Positions 1-8,759 are shown, counted from the first letter of the stretch. The stretch: DNA of 33,310 nt from an uncultured Clostridia bacterium (GCA_947628425.1 CANQZV010000009.1:1-33310); one strand, 5' to 3'. The notes: generated from the letters alone by a model not told the origin. Translations and numbers: made by a program.

Positions 1-69
1 CGCAACAGGGCTCGAACCTGTGACCTCCTGCTTGTAAGGCAGATGCTCTCCCAGCTGAGCTATGCGCCC
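1..69 (-). tRNA. tRNA-Val (anticodon TAC), 3' end cut by the window edge
   Basis: Read on the minus strand from base 69, the sequence folds as a tRNA: acceptor strand GGGCGCA, D-arm GCTC/GAGC, anticodon loop CTTACAA with anticodon TAC, T-arm ACAGG-TTCGAGC-CCTGT. The last three acceptor bases and any CCA lie beyond the left edge. The expected partner of GGGCGCA begins correctly as TGCG. UAC reads valine codons. More tRNA genes may follow outside the window. Confidence 0.95.
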
Positions 70-89
70 ATCTCTTACCGACGAGAATT

Positions 90-118
90 AGTATACTAAA
101 TTTTTATTAATATGTCAA
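90..118 (-). promoter_or_regulatory. Sigma-A promoter of the tRNA
   Basis: On the minus strand there is TTGACA (118-113), a 17-base spacer, then TATACT (95-90). The tRNA begins about 20 bases after the -10 box. The boxes and spacing are near-ideal, so the tRNA is transcribed separately from dfrA. No clear terminator for dfrA is visible between 119 and 176. Confidence 0.85.
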
Positions 119-176
119 TACATTTTTAAAATTTTTTCAAAAATTAATCTTAAAATATATATTTAGAAGTGTTATT

Positions 177-665
177 TTATTTTCTAACATATGTTACATA
201 TTTATAATCATATGGATTTTTTTCATCTTTTAATCCATCTTTTATTTCAGTAATTTTCCATTCATTCAAGTTAATTTCTGGAAAAGATACATCTCCTTCA
301 AAATCTTCATTTATTTCTGTAATATACATCTTATTTGTATAAGGCATAAGTAATTTGTATATTGTTGCTCCACCTATAATAAAATTTTCTTCACTTGAAT
401 TAATATATTTATCTAACATAGTTATATCAGGTAATATTTCTACTCTTTCATCATCTATATTCATTTCTGCATCATTGCACAATACAACATGTTTTCTATT
501 AGGTAATATTCTACCTAAAGATTCAAAAGTCCTTCTTCCCATTATGATTGTGTGTCCTGTTGTTAATTCTTTAAATCTTTTTAAATCTTCAGGTAAATGC
601 CATATTAATTTATTATTTTTTCCGATTATATTATTCTTTGCTTTTGCTACTATTATACTTAACAT
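177..665 (-). CDS. dfrA: Dihydrofolate reductase
   Basis: NADPH-dependent reduction of dihydrofolate to tetrahydrofolate in the cytoplasm; it recycles the dihydrofolate made by the neighbouring ThyA. The 162-residue length is normal for the family. The start MLSIIVAKA is preceded by AAAGGAG at a good distance, so I chose it over an in-frame ATG 18 bases upstream. Visible family features are the N-terminal strand followed by WHLPEDLKRF (acidic active-site residue at about Glu26), the NADPH-binding GRRTFES near residues 43-49 and IGGATIYK near 97-104. It follows thyA by 46 bases on the same strand, a classic thyA-dfrA pair, so co-transcription is likely. The identification is secure; only trimethoprim sensitivity cannot be judged. 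Confidence 0.97.
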   Translation of the reverse strand: MLSIIVAKAKNNIIGKNNKLIWHLPEDLKRFKELTTGHTIIMGRRTFESLGRILPNRKHVVLCNDAEMNIDDERVEILPDITMLDKYINSSEENFIIGGATIYKLLMPYTNKMYITEINEDFEGDVSFPEINLNEWKITEIKDGLKDEKNPYDYKYVTYVRK

Positions 666-711
666 TTTTACTCCTTTATACATTTTTTATATTAATTATA
701 TTAATTGATTA

Positions 712-1569
712 TTATTTTGCTACAGGAATTTTTCCTAGTTTTACATCTTTATTATAATCGTAATTTTGAACTTCAAAATCTTCTACTTTAAATTCATAAA
801 AATCATTTGTATTATTATTTATTATTAATTTAGGAGATACATCCATAGGTTTTGCTTCTAATAATTGTTTTATTAAAGGTATATGTCTATCATAAATATG
901 ACAATCTCCAATGTTGTGTGTTAAAGTCCCAGGTTTTAAACCTGAAACTTGCGCAAACATATGTACTAATGCTGCATATTGCATTGTATTCCAACCATTT
1001 GCTGCTAGCATATCTTGTGAGCGTTGGTTTAAAATTAAATGTAATTTTCCATCTTTAACTAACCATTGGGTACAAAATGCACATGGCTCTAAATTCATAT
1101 CTTTTAATTCTTCATGATTAAATAAATTTGTTACAATTCTTCTACTCGCAGGATCATTTTTTAGAAGATATAAAACATAATCTACTTGATCCATTTCTTT
1201 TATTCCATCTTTAGTTTTAAATTTATATTTTTTTGCAAATTGATATCCATATGCTTTTCCAATTGTTCCAGCTTCATCTGCCCATTGATCCCATATATGA
1301 GAATTTAAATCATTAATATTATTTGATTTTTTTTGCCATATCCATAAAATTTCATCTATTGCTCTTTTTACTGTATTTGTATTATTTCTTAAAGTAATTA
1401 TTGGAAATTCTTTTTCTAAATCATATTTATTAGTAACTCCTACTAGTGAAATATAATTTGCCTCGCTTCCATCTTCCCACTTTGTTCTAACTCCTGTTCC
1501 TTCTGATGAGTATCCATTTTTTATAATTTCTTTACATGTTTCTATAAAGTTTTTATCTGCTTGTGTCAT
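712..1569 (-). CDS. thyA: Thymidylate synthase (ThyA type)
   Basis: Methylates dUMP to dTMP using methylene-tetrahydrofolate, producing dihydrofolate for DfrA. It has 285 residues, with catalytic Cys163 in EPCAFCTQW, the dUMP-contacting QRSQDMLAANGWN (about 182-194), and HNIGDCHIYDRHI (about 218-230). The motif wording resembles the Bacillus/phage phi3T type more than the E. coli type; that is from memory of the family, not a search. AGGAGGG lies 7 bases before the ATG. Immediately upstream of the ribosome binding site is an inverted-repeat mobile element (1591-1735), so the promoter of thyA-dfrA must lie in or beyond that element; TTTACT-18-TATATA inside it is a possible outward promoter. 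Confidence 0.97.
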   Translation of the reverse strand: MTQADKNFIETCKEIIKNGYSSEGTGVRTKWEDGSEANYISLVGVTNKYDLEKEFPIITLRNNTNTVKRAIDEILWIWQKKSNNINDLNSHIWDQWADEAGTIGKAYGYQFAKKYKFKTKDGIKEMDQVDYVLYLLKNDPASRRIVTNLFNHEELKDMNLEPCAFCTQWLVKDGKLHLILNQRSQDMLAANGWNTMQYAALVHMFAQVSGLKPGTLTHNIGDCHIYDRHIPLIKQLLEAKPMDVSPKLIINNNTNDFYEFKVEDFEVQNYDYNKDVKLGKIPVAK

Positions 1570-1590
1570 AATATTTCCCTCCTAATATTT

Positions 1591-1735
1591 AAAAAACTAT
1601 CCTTAAAATAGTAGAAACAAAAATAATTATCTAAACTATATAGAATATTTTACTAGATTTAGTAAAATATTCTATATTTTATTATTTACTATAAAATTGT
1701 TATTTATTTTTTTATATTTCTACTATAGGACAGTT
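1591..1735. mobile_element. Candidate MITE: 145-bp inverted-repeat element with 9-bp target duplication
   Basis: The non-coding gap between thyA and the next gene is one imperfect inverted repeat. The left end reads AACTATCCTTA...TAGTAGAAA; the reverse complement of the right end reads AACTGTCCTA...TAGTAGAAA. The arms meet in a perfect 14-bp palindrome at the centre. The identical 9-mer CTAATATTT flanks it at 1582-1590 and 1736-1744, as expected of a target-site duplication. There is no coding capacity. Ends plus duplication support a miniature inverted-repeat transposable element mobilised in trans; a coincidental terminator remains possible, but does not explain the direct repeats. Confidence 0.6.
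1641..1674. repeat. Perfect 14-bp palindrome at the centre of the candidate MITE
   Basis: TAGAATATTTTACT (1641-1654) and its exact reverse complement (1661-1674) are separated by six bases. In RNA it would form a strong AT-rich hairpin and could terminate transcription coming from the gene at 1745-2569. The T-rich tract follows on the plus side rather than the minus side, so terminator function for that gene is doubtful. Confidence 0.6.
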
Positions 1736-1744
1736 CTAATATTT

Positions 1745-2569
1745 TTATTCTCCTCTACCTTCTGGAAGAGCATTTGGTAATTCTAATTTAACTTTTATTC
1801 TAAACACATAACTAATAGCTCTTGCAATTTTACTTTGTTTAATTCTATTCCATAATGATGGTTTAACTTCAAATGTAGTTTGTTCAATATATTTTTCTTG
1901 TTCTGTTTTTTCTTCACCTACAACTACTTCTTCTATTGGTGTAGGTATTCCTTTAAGTGCTTCAGCTACTTCAATTCCAATATAACTTAATGCTTTTGAT
2001 CTATCTTCAATTCTTTCCATATCAATTTCTATATGTAAGTTAGATTCTAGATTAGAAATTCTAGCTTTTATTAACTTAAGTGCATCATTATAGTTTTGTG
2101 ATGTTTTACTTTTACACCTTCCTATAATACCTAGAGTTTCTATAATATCTTCTTGGAATAAGTTAGATACATCTTTTATTTGATTTTTCCAATCTTTTTC
2201 TTTATTTTCTACTGCTTCCAAAACATTTCTTAGTTTAATAGAAGCTTCAATATTTTGTTCTCTCTTAACAATTAAGTCTTCTATTTTTCTTGTATTTTCT
2301 TCAAATTGATTAGTTGCATATTCAACTAATTCATAAGCAGCTTTATATACAGCAGGTGGAAAATTTTTCTTTTTTGGATATTCAATTAAATATGTTTTTA
2401 TTGAATCAATTAAATCTTTAAAGTATGCATCATCATCCAACTGCACAATTTGTTTTTTACTATTTGGGTTAATCAACTTTTGAATTTTGTCAATATTTGA
2501 TAAAATTTTTTCTTCTGTTATCACCATTCTAACGTTTACTATGCCCTGCCTTCTATGAAATATAGACAT
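1745..2569 (-). CDS. Unrecognised coiled-coil protein
   Basis: I do not recognise this 274-residue protein. It is cytoplasmic by appearance: no signal peptide and no membrane segment. From about residue 80 to 190 it is rich in Glu, Lys, Ile and Leu with heptad-like spacing, suggesting long helices or a coiled coil. An acidic stretch (near 216-230) follows, and a basic tail ends in LPEGRGE. The start has GGAGGGAGGAGG just upstream and its own consensus promoter (2621-2649). Its stop codon abuts the right-hand duplication of the candidate MITE, so the element inserted right at the gene's 3' end and may have replaced its terminator. It has no functional link to thyA or to the acyl-CoA synthetase that can be read from context. 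Confidence 0.8.
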   Translation of the reverse strand: MSIFHRRQGIVNVRMVITEEKILSNIDKIQKLINPNSKKQIVQLDDDAYFKDLIDSIKTYLIEYPKKKNFPPAVYKAAYELVEYATNQFEENTRKIEDLIVKREQNIEASIKLRNVLEAVENKEKDWKNQIKDVSNLFQEDIIETLGIIGRCKSKTSQNYNDALKLIKARISNLESNLHIEIDMERIEDRSKALSYIGIEVAEALKGIPTPIEEVVVGEEKTEQEKYIEQTTFEVKPSLWNRIKQSKIARAISYVFRIKVKLELPNALPEGRGE

Positions 2570-2620
2570 GTAAACCTCCTCCCTCCTTTTATCCTACGTA
2601 TTTCTTTTTAATATACCGTT

Positions 2621-2649
2621 ATTATACATCTATTTGTTTTTTTCTACAA
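2621..2649 (-). promoter_or_regulatory. Sigma-A promoter of the coiled-coil gene
   Basis: Minus strand TTGTAG (2649-2644), 17 bases, TATAAT (2626-2621). The start codon is about 50 bases downstream behind a very strong Shine-Dalgarno, so the gene appears to be transcribed on its own. Confidence 0.65.
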
Positions 2650-2773
2650 TAGGAAACAAGAAAAAAAATATTTAGTTTTCGTTACAATTTTATTACAATA
2701 ATATTACAAGTGTCAATATTTTTTTTATAATTTTTATAAAATTTTTATTTTCAATTTTACCTTCATAATATCT

Positions 2774-4621
2774 TTATTTGTCCTTTTGTATTTCAGCAAA
2801 TCTTTTTATTTTCATTGTTGTTGTTTTTTCGAATTCGTCTTTTTTTATTTCTAATTTTTTTATTGCTTTATATGATGTTAATTTTCTATTTACTTTTTTT
2901 ATTTCGTCCCAAATAATAGAATATATTTGTTCCTCTGTTATATTATTACCATACTTTTCTTCTATTAATTCATAGTTTGGTATAACTTTTACAGAAACTG
3001 TTAGTTCTTTATCATTTTCTTTTAACTGTTTTCCATATACCATACATTCTTTTATTTCTTCTATTTTTCCCAAAAGCAATTCTATTTCTTCTGGATAAAT
3101 ATTTTTACCATTTTGTGTAACAATTACATTTTTGCTTCTACCTGTAATAAATAAAAAGCCATCATCATCTAAATATCCAATGTCTCCTGAATTAAACCAT
3201 CCATTTTTTATCACTTCGTTTGTTGCCTCTTCATTTTCATAATATCCAATCATTAATGTTTTACTTCTAATTAAAACTTCTCCTTCACCATTTTCATTTG
3301 GATTATTTATTTTTATATCTGCGCATATTACTGCTTTACCAGCAGAGCCTATTCTTTGATCATATTCTGGTGTTAATGCTGCTATAGGCGCAGTTTCTGT
3401 TAAACCATAACCCTGTAAAAAATTAATTCCTATATCTTGAACCCATTTTCCAATTTTTGCATCAATAGGAGCTGCTGCAGATACAACAAATCTCAATTTT
3501 CCTCCTAAATTTTCATATATTTCTGCAAATACTTTTCTTTTTATATCTATTCCAACTGTTTTTAAAGCATTTGTTACATGTATCATCGAATTAACTAACC
3601 CTGTTTTTCCTCCCTTTTCTATACTTGCATTTATTTTTTTATATAAGTTTTCTATTAATAATGGCACAGCAAGTAGAGCTGTAGGTTTTGTTTCTTGTAA
3701 ATTTTGAACTATATACTTTAATCCCTGGCAAACAGCAATTGAACTTCCACAAGCAAGAGGTAATAAAAATCCGATTGTTGATTCATAAGTATGGTGTAAA
3801 GGTAATACAGAAAAAAATCTGTCTTCTGGATATAATTTTACATATGCTGAAACAGCATTTATATTTTCAGCTAGATTTTTATTACTAATCATTACGCCTT
3901 TTGATTGAGATGTTGTGCCTGAAGTAAATATTAAAACTTTGAATTCATCTGGGTCAATTTTAATTTTCATAAAAGAGTCATCCCCAGCCTTTACTAATTT
4001 TTTACCTTCATTAATAATTGTGTTTATTCCTAAATGCCTTCCAACTAATTTATTATCACAATTCATTTGAACAAAATATTTTACACCTGGAAGATTATCT
4101 TCTATCTTTTTAATAGCATCTTTCTTTTTTTCTGAATAAATTACAACTGTTGCTTTTGATCTTTTGATAACAGTCTCCAATTCATTTATTGGTAATTCTT
4201 TATCTAATGGTACTGCAATTCCAGCTCCACATAATGCTGCTATATAAGAAACATACCAGTGATAAGTTGTTTCACTTACAATAACAATCCTTTCGTTTTT
4301 TAAACTATATGCATTTGTTAAACCTGTTCCTAATGAAATAACATCTTCTTTAAACTTTTTATATGAGATAGATTCATATTCTCCTTTTGGATTAAACTTT
4401 TCTAATATAAATTCTTTATTAGCATATACTTCTGTACTTCTTTCAAATATTTCTTTAATTGTTTTGTATTCTGTTGGTTTATATTGCTTTTTATCTTTTT
4501 TCTCTATATTTTTTTTGTCGATATCTTCATAGTTAATATTTACTTCTGGAATACTTTCAATTCCTTTCATTTTTATTTTAGGAAATTTAAAATTTGGTAT
4601 TTTTAGGTTAATTAATCTCAT
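2774..4621 (-). CDS. Long-chain acyl-CoA synthetase (AMP-binding, FadD-like)
   Basis: Member of the ANL superfamily: activates a carboxylic acid, probably a fatty acid, as acyl-AMP and transfers it to CoA. In its 615 residues the ordered motifs are all visible: phosphate-binding TSGTTSQSKG at 233-242, GYGLTETAP at 404-412, NSGDIGYLDDDGF around 477-489 followed by GRSKNVIV, and the C-terminal catalytic lysine region TTTMKIKR near 601-608. An unusual basic N-terminal extension of about 50 residues precedes the catalytic domain. tetR lies 23 bases upstream on the same strand, so that regulator probably controls this gene in response to acyl-CoA or a fatty acid. The substrate chain length cannot be read from sequence. 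Confidence 0.9.
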   Translation of the reverse strand: MRLINLKIPNFKFPKIKMKGIESIPEVNINYEDIDKKNIEKKDKKQYKPTEYKTIKEIFERSTEVYANKEFILEKFNPKGEYESISYKKFKEDVISLGTGLTNAYSLKNERIVIVSETTYHWYVSYIAALCGAGIAVPLDKELPINELETVIKRSKATVVIYSEKKKDAIKKIEDNLPGVKYFVQMNCDNKLVGRHLGINTIINEGKKLVKAGDDSFMKIKIDPDEFKVLIFTSGTTSQSKGVMISNKNLAENINAVSAYVKLYPEDRFFSVLPLHHTYESTIGFLLPLACGSSIAVCQGLKYIVQNLQETKPTALLAVPLLIENLYKKINASIEKGGKTGLVNSMIHVTNALKTVGIDIKRKVFAEIYENLGGKLRFVVSAAAPIDAKIGKWVQDIGINFLQGYGLTETAPIAALTPEYDQRIGSAGKAVICADIKINNPNENGEGEVLIRSKTLMIGYYENEEATNEVIKNGWFNSGDIGYLDDDGFLFITGRSKNVIVTQNGKNIYPEEIELLLGKIEEIKECMVYGKQLKENDKELTVSVKVIPNYELIEEKYGNNITEEQIYSIIWDEIKKVNRKLTSYKAIKKLEIKKDEFEKTTTMKIKRFAEIQKDK

Positions 4622-4644
4622 TTTTATTCCTCCTTAATATTAGA

Positions 4645-5214
4645 TCAGTTATTTTTTAATTTAGTTATAAAATTTTTTTCTATTTCTTTATATATCTTTT
4701 GTATTTCTATATCTTCTTCATGTCGTAATTTATATACCATTGTTGAACATGTGAAACCAAATATTCCAGATGCCATTACACTTAAATCACAATCAATAAT
4801 TTCTCCTTTTTCTACTCCTTCTTTTATAATTTCTTCTATCATATTGATATATTCAAACACATAACTTCTACATTTTATATTTCTAGGTTCTTGTCCCCAT
4901 ATTTGACTTAATAACATAGTAATAAAATTTTCATATTTAATAATAATTTTAATTTGAATAAGAATTATGGCTTTTAGCTTTTCAATATAACTATTAGTTT
5001 TAGATATTTTTATTTCAATACTATTTTTTAACAATTTCATACCTTCTGCCACGAGAAAGTTAAATATTTCTTCTTTACTTGAAAAATGATAATATAAGGT
5101 TCCTTTTGCTACTCCAACTATAGATGTTATTTCTTCAATACTAGTTGCTTCATAACCTTTTTTTGCAAATAATTCCATTGATGTTTCAAATATTTTTCTT
5201 TTGGTTTTATTCAT
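4645..5214 (-). CDS. TetR-family transcriptional regulator
   Basis: 189 residues with the typical TetR N-terminal DNA-binding domain: IFETSMELFAKKGYEATS, then IVGVAKGTLYYHFSSKEEIF containing the recognition helix (about residues 8-52). The helical C-terminal ligand domain is divergent, as usual. It starts behind AGGTGAG, 39 bases after the end of the metallophosphoesterase gene and 23 bases before the acyl-CoA synthetase. By analogy with FadR/FapR-like TetR proteins beside fatty-acid genes, it likely represses lipid activation. No palindromic operator stands out in the short gap before it, so the ligand and operator are unknown. Confidence 0.92.
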   Translation of the reverse strand: MNKTKRKIFETSMELFAKKGYEATSIEEITSIVGVAKGTLYYHFSSKEEIFNFLVAEGMKLLKNSIEIKISKTNSYIEKLKAIILIQIKIIIKYENFITMLLSQIWGQEPRNIKCRSYVFEYINMIEEIIKEGVEKGEIIDCDLSVMASGIFGFTCSTMVYKLRHEEDIEIQKIYKEIEKNFITKLKNN

Positions 5215-5253
5215 TATTACTCACCTATTTTCATAATTTATTCTTAATTAATT

Positions 5254-5952
5254 TTAGACTTTAAATAAATTAAAATTTAAATAATCTGCACTAACTAATT
5301 GAAATTGAATATTGTTTTTCAATTCATTAATTGCTTGTTCATGTGATATACCATGTAAGTGACCATAAAAACATTTTTTAACATTATATTGGTTCATTAA
5401 ATGAACTATCTTTTGTTCATATTCATTGTTTATATAATCTTTACTTATTGGAGGATAATGCATACATACAATAATATCTTTTTCTCTATTCTTCTCTCTT
5501 GCAGCTTTTAAAGAAATTTCTAATCTATTAATTTCTCTTTGTATAATTTTATTATCATTATTTTTATAAAAATCCCATCCTCTTGTACCAGCAATTAAAT
5601 AATTTTCTACTTCATAACAATTATTGAATAAGATATTAATAGAATTAAAGTTATTTTCTTTTAGATAATTTCTAATATTAGTAAGTGTTGTCCACCAATA
5701 ATCATGATTACCCTTTAATAATATTTTTTTTCCAGGCAAAGAATTTAAATAATAAAAATCTTTATATGTATTTTCAATATAAGTCTCCCAAGAAAAATCA
5801 CCTGGTATTAATACTGTATCGTTATCTTTTACAACTTGTAACCAATTATCTTTTATTTTTTTTTCATGATTTTCCCAGTTATCACCAAAAATATTCATTG
5901 GTTTTGGATTGTTAAACGATAAATGTAAATCTGCTATTGCATATATTGACAT
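5254..5952 (-). CDS. Metallophosphoesterase (calcineurin-like)
   Basis: 232-residue cytoplasmic phosphoesterase of the calcineurin-like fold with the full set of dimetal motifs: DLH at 8-10, GDFSW at 51-55, GNHDYWW at 81-87, a metal-ligand His in CMHYPP (about 165) and GHLHG at 197-201. The substrate is unknown; relatives hydrolyse phosphodiesters or phosphomonoesters. It follows tsaD by 24 bases and precedes tetR by 39 bases, so it belongs to the M50-tsaD transcription unit. The order suggests a housekeeping rather than accessory role, but that is inference. Confidence 0.9.
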   Translation of the reverse strand: MSIYAIADLHLSFNNPKPMNIFGDNWENHEKKIKDNWLQVVKDNDTVLIPGDFSWETYIENTYKDFYYLNSLPGKKILLKGNHDYWWTTLTNIRNYLKENNFNSINILFNNCYEVENYLIAGTRGWDFYKNNDNKIIQREINRLEISLKAAREKNREKDIIVCMHYPPISKDYINNEYEQKIVHLMNQYNVKKCFYGHLHGISHEQAINELKNNIQFQLVSADYLNFNLFKV

Positions 5953-5976
5953 AACTAATATCCTTTCTTATGTAGA

Positions 5977-6993
5977 TTATAATTTTAGATTTGGTATTGC
6001 ATTTAAATCTAATTTTGCAATATTTCCAGATAAATATTGATAATAACCTGCGGATGCTATCATTGCTGCATTATCTGTACATAATTTTAATTCTGGATAA
6101 TAAATTTTTACATTTTCTGTTTTTCCAAATTCTACAAATTTATCTCTAATATACGAATTTGCTGAAACTCCACCAGCAAGTGCAATTTTATTAATTTTAT
6201 TTGAGTTAGTATTAATATTCTTATTTATATGTTTTAATGCAATTTTTGTATTTTTAATTAAAGCATCTGTTGTGATTTTTTCAAAACTTGCGCATAAATC
6301 TGCTTTATTGATATTTGGATTTTTATGATTAATGTTTATTACTGCTGTTTTAATACCACTAAAACTAAAATCAAAATTTTCAACATATGGTTCTGGTAAA
6401 TTTATATTTGTATTTCCTTTTTTTGCTAATTTATCTATTTTAGGTCCTCCTGGGTATTCTAATCCAATTACTCTTGCAACTTTGTCATATGCTTCTCCAA
6501 TTGCATCATCTCTTGTTGAACCTATTATTTCAAAATTAGTATATCCTTTAATATGTATAAGATGTGTATGTCCTCCTGATATAACTAAACACAAAAAAGG
6601 TGGTTCTAATTCTTTAAAAGTAATATAATTAGCTGCTATATGACCTTCTAAATGATTTACTGGTACTAAAGGTATTCCTGTTGCATAACTTAGAGCTTTT
6701 GCATAAGATACACCAACAAGCAGAGCACCTACTAAACCTGGTCCATAAGTTACAGAAATTACATCAATATTATTAATTTTTATTTTTGCTTCTTCTAAAG
6801 CTTTTTTTGTTACAGTAGAAATAACATCAACATGGTTTCTAGAAGCAATTTCTGGTACAACACCTCCAAATTTTTCATGAATTGGAATTTGAGAATTAAT
6901 AATATTAGAAAGAACTTCTCTTCCATTTTTTACGACTGATACAGAAGTTTCATCACAACTAGATTCAATTCCTAAAGTAAGTATATCTTTCAT
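5977..6993 (-). CDS. tsaD: tRNA N6-threonylcarbamoyladenosine transferase TsaD
   Basis: Transfers the threonylcarbamoyl group to A37 of ANN-decoding tRNAs together with TsaB and TsaE; an essential ASKHA-fold protein. At 338 residues it is of normal length. Metal-binding His114 and His118 lie in HLEGH, with SGGHTHL at 139-145, nucleotide-binding [10 protein letters not shown] at 274-283 and CTDNAAMIA at 305-313 (metal-ligand Asp307). tsaB and tsaE are not adjacent, so the usual tsaE-tsaB-rimI-tsaD cluster is split in this genome. It lies 23 bases downstream of the M50 peptidase gene and 24 bases upstream of the phosphoesterase gene. Confidence 0.97.
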   Translation of the reverse strand: MKDILTLGIESSCDETSVSVVKNGREVLSNIINSQIPIHEKFGGVVPEIASRNHVDVISTVTKKALEEAKIKINNIDVISVTYGPGLVGALLVGVSYAKALSYATGIPLVPVNHLEGHIAANYITFKELEPPFLCLVISGGHTHLIHIKGYTNFEIIGSTRDDAIGEAYDKVARVIGLEYPGGPKIDKLAKKGNTNINLPEPYVENFDFSFSGIKTAVININHKNPNINKADLCASFEKITTDALIKNTKIALKHINKNINTNSNKINKIALAGGVSANSYIRDKFVEFGKTENVKIYYPELKLCTDNAAMIASAGYYQYLSGNIAKLDLNAIPNLKL

Positions 6994-7016
6994 TTTTTCT
7001 CCTTATGATTAATATC

Positions 7017-7754
7017 TTAAAATAATCTAAATATTGCAAATACTCCATTCATTAATCCACTATATATCAAATTAATAATTGGAGAAATAATTAGTCCTGC
7101 TATTCCTGTTATCCAAATGATTAAAAAAGCATAGTAGAACACCATTTCATGTTCCATTATCCATCTTCTAACATTATATGAAAATAAATTTATGAATATT
7201 TTTGAACCATCCAAAGGTGGTAATGGTAATAAATTGAATACTCCTAGACCAATATTGATAATAACACATTCTTGTAATAATATATATATTAAATTTCCTG
7301 TTGTATTTGAAAAAAATGATGATGGTAGAAACATGTATACTGCTCCTAATATTATGGCAAAAATAATAGCTAAAATAAAGTTCATTAATGGTCCTGCAAG
7401 AGATACAAGTGTTTCTCCTTTTTCCATACTTACATTTTGATTAAAGTTTCTAGTATTAATTTCAACAGGCTTTCCCCATCCAAAACCTGCAAATAGTAAT
7501 AAAATGAATCCAACAGGATCTATATGGCTTAATGGATTTAATGTTAATCTTCTTTGCATTCTTGGAGTTTCATCTCCTAATTTATCTGCCATCCATGCAT
7601 GTGCAAATTCGTGAAATGTTATTGCAATTAAAACAGCTGGTAATGTAAATAATGTTGCTATTATTCCATTAGTTGAATTATTTATTAAAGCAACAAATAA
7701 TAAACATATTAGTATTATATATAAAGTTTTTCTATCAAAATTATATCCAAACAT
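7017..7754 (-). CDS. Site-2 protease-type M50 membrane metallopeptidase
   Basis: 245-residue integral membrane zinc protease related to the short S2P/YwhC-type proteins. Zinc motif HEFAH at 48-52 sits in a hydrophobic helix. The third ligand is in NLLPLPPLDGS (Asp182), the family's NPDG-like motif. Hydrophobic segments are near 10-45, 80-95, 118-145, 155-178 and 205-240. It lacks a PDZ domain, so it is not an RseP-like form. Substrates are unknown; relatives cleave membrane-bound regulators or serve in sporulation (SpoIVFB is a distant relative). AAAGGGA precedes the ATG, and a TTGAAA-17-TATAGT promoter lies upstream, making this the first gene of the unit through tsaD. Confidence 0.92.
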   Translation of the reverse strand: MFGYNFDRKTLYIILICLLFVALINNSTNGIIATLFTLPAVLIAITFHEFAHAWMADKLGDETPRMQRRLTLNPLSHIDPVGFILLLFAGFGWGKPVEINTRNFNQNVSMEKGETLVSLAGPLMNFILAIIFAIILGAVYMFLPSSFFSNTTGNLIYILLQECVIINIGLGVFNLLPLPPLDGSKIFINLFSYNVRRWIMEHEMVFYYAFLIIWITGIAGLIISPIINLIYSGLMNGVFAIFRLF

Positions 7755-7787
7755 AATTTATCCCTTTCTTTTAGTTTATTTTTTCAT

Positions 7788-7816
7788 ACTATATCATATT
7801 TTATTTAAAATTTCAA
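7788..7816 (-). promoter_or_regulatory. Sigma-A promoter for the M50 peptidase-tsaD unit
   Basis: Minus strand TTGAAA (7816-7811), 17 bases, TATAGT (7793-7788), then about 33 bases to the start codon. The short intergenic distances downstream allow read-through into tsaD, the phosphoesterase, tetR and the acyl-CoA synthetase genes. Confidence 0.7.
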
Positions 7817-7876
7817 TTAATTATGTTTTTTATAGTACATTTTTATTTATATAGTAATTTATAAAATTATTATTAT

Positions 7877-7913
7877 AAAAAAAGAGAAAGCATTTTTTTA
7901 CTTTCTCTTTTTT
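7877..7913 (-). terminator. Rho-independent terminator after the SSB-like gene
   Basis: AAAAAAAGAGAAAG and CTTTCTCTTTTTT form a stem of about 13 bp with a ten-base loop and a U tract on the minus strand. It begins 23 bases after the stop codon of the OB-fold gene and separates it from the M50 unit. Confidence 0.85.
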
Positions 7914-7935
7914 GAATGCACCTCTAACAATATTA

Positions 7936-8619
7936 TTATACAGTTAACTTATCCATATTTATAATTGAAATTTCGTATACTTCTTTGAAGCCTTTATCTT
8001 TTATAGGGAAAACTCTACTCTGTATTCTTCCATACAGAACAATTTTATCACCAACCTTTAAGTTACTTGCAAGTTTAGCATACTTATTCCATGATATACA
8101 TGGAATATAATCTGATTTATTATTTTTCCTATTTACGGCTATTAACAAATCAGTAATTTTCATACCAGAGTTTGTCCTTCTTAAAATCGTTGGCTTACAT
8201 ATATATCCGGTTAAAAATATAATATTATGATCACTTTTCTCTATTACACTTTTGTTTTCATAAATATTTATAAATTTAGGATATACAAACAATTCTAAAA
8301 CATTCCGGCAATACTCATAGGACCATTTGTTATGTGAACGAAATTGTCCTACAACTTCAACATACATTCCCTTAAAAAATTTATGTAAGTAATTGTATAT
8401 TAAAGAACTTGGTATAACTATTGGTACAAAATCTTCCCTTTTGCTTGTTCTAAGTGAACGGATTCTGGTTCTATAAAATGTTTCACCCAAAAAATCATGA
8501 CTATATACAAGTTCATCCTCAATGTAACCACTTACAAACGTGTAGTTACTTTGTTCTTGCATAATATAATTTTGTTGATACATAATATCTTCACCAGTTT
8601 CTTCTAAATAATATTTCAT
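7936..8619 (-). CDS. Tandem OB-fold single-stranded DNA-binding-like protein
   Basis: 227 residues. The start at MKYYLEETGED is chosen because TTAGGAGA lies eight bases upstream; an ATG 54 bases further upstream has no ribosome binding site. The C-terminal half looks like a bacterial SSB OB fold: RRTNSGMKITDLLIAVNR, then DYIPCISWNKYAKLASNLK, then VGDKIVLYGRIQSR. The N-terminal half has the same strand pattern (VSGYIEDELVYS, then VEVVGQFRSHNK) and is probably a second, degenerate OB fold. It ends in IINMDKLTV and lacks the acidic DDDIPF-type tail by which SSB recruits partners, so it is not the housekeeping SSB. Its role in replication, repair or competence is open. Confidence 0.75.
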   Translation of the reverse strand: MKYYLEETGEDIMYQQNYIMQEQSNYTFVSGYIEDELVYSHDFLGETFYRTRIRSLRTSKREDFVPIVIPSSLIYNYLHKFFKGMYVEVVGQFRSHNKWSYEYCRNVLELFVYPKFINIYENKSVIEKSDHNIIFLTGYICKPTILRRTNSGMKITDLLIAVNRKNNKSDYIPCISWNKYAKLASNLKVGDKIVLYGRIQSRVFPIKDKGFKEVYEISIINMDKLTV

Positions 8620-8759
8620 AGTATTTTCTCCTAACTTTATCATGTTGTAAATTTTATTAGAAGATGCATTCATGATTGTTTATAATAAACACAAATACTG
8701 TGTTATTAGTATAATTCAGAAATAATTTCTTCATTATTCTATATAAACAATACATATTT

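Noticed and set aside
2636-2656. Second copy of the candidate MITE end
   Set aside because: Only about 13 of 19 positions match, there is no partner repeat or duplication, and it coincides with a promoter.
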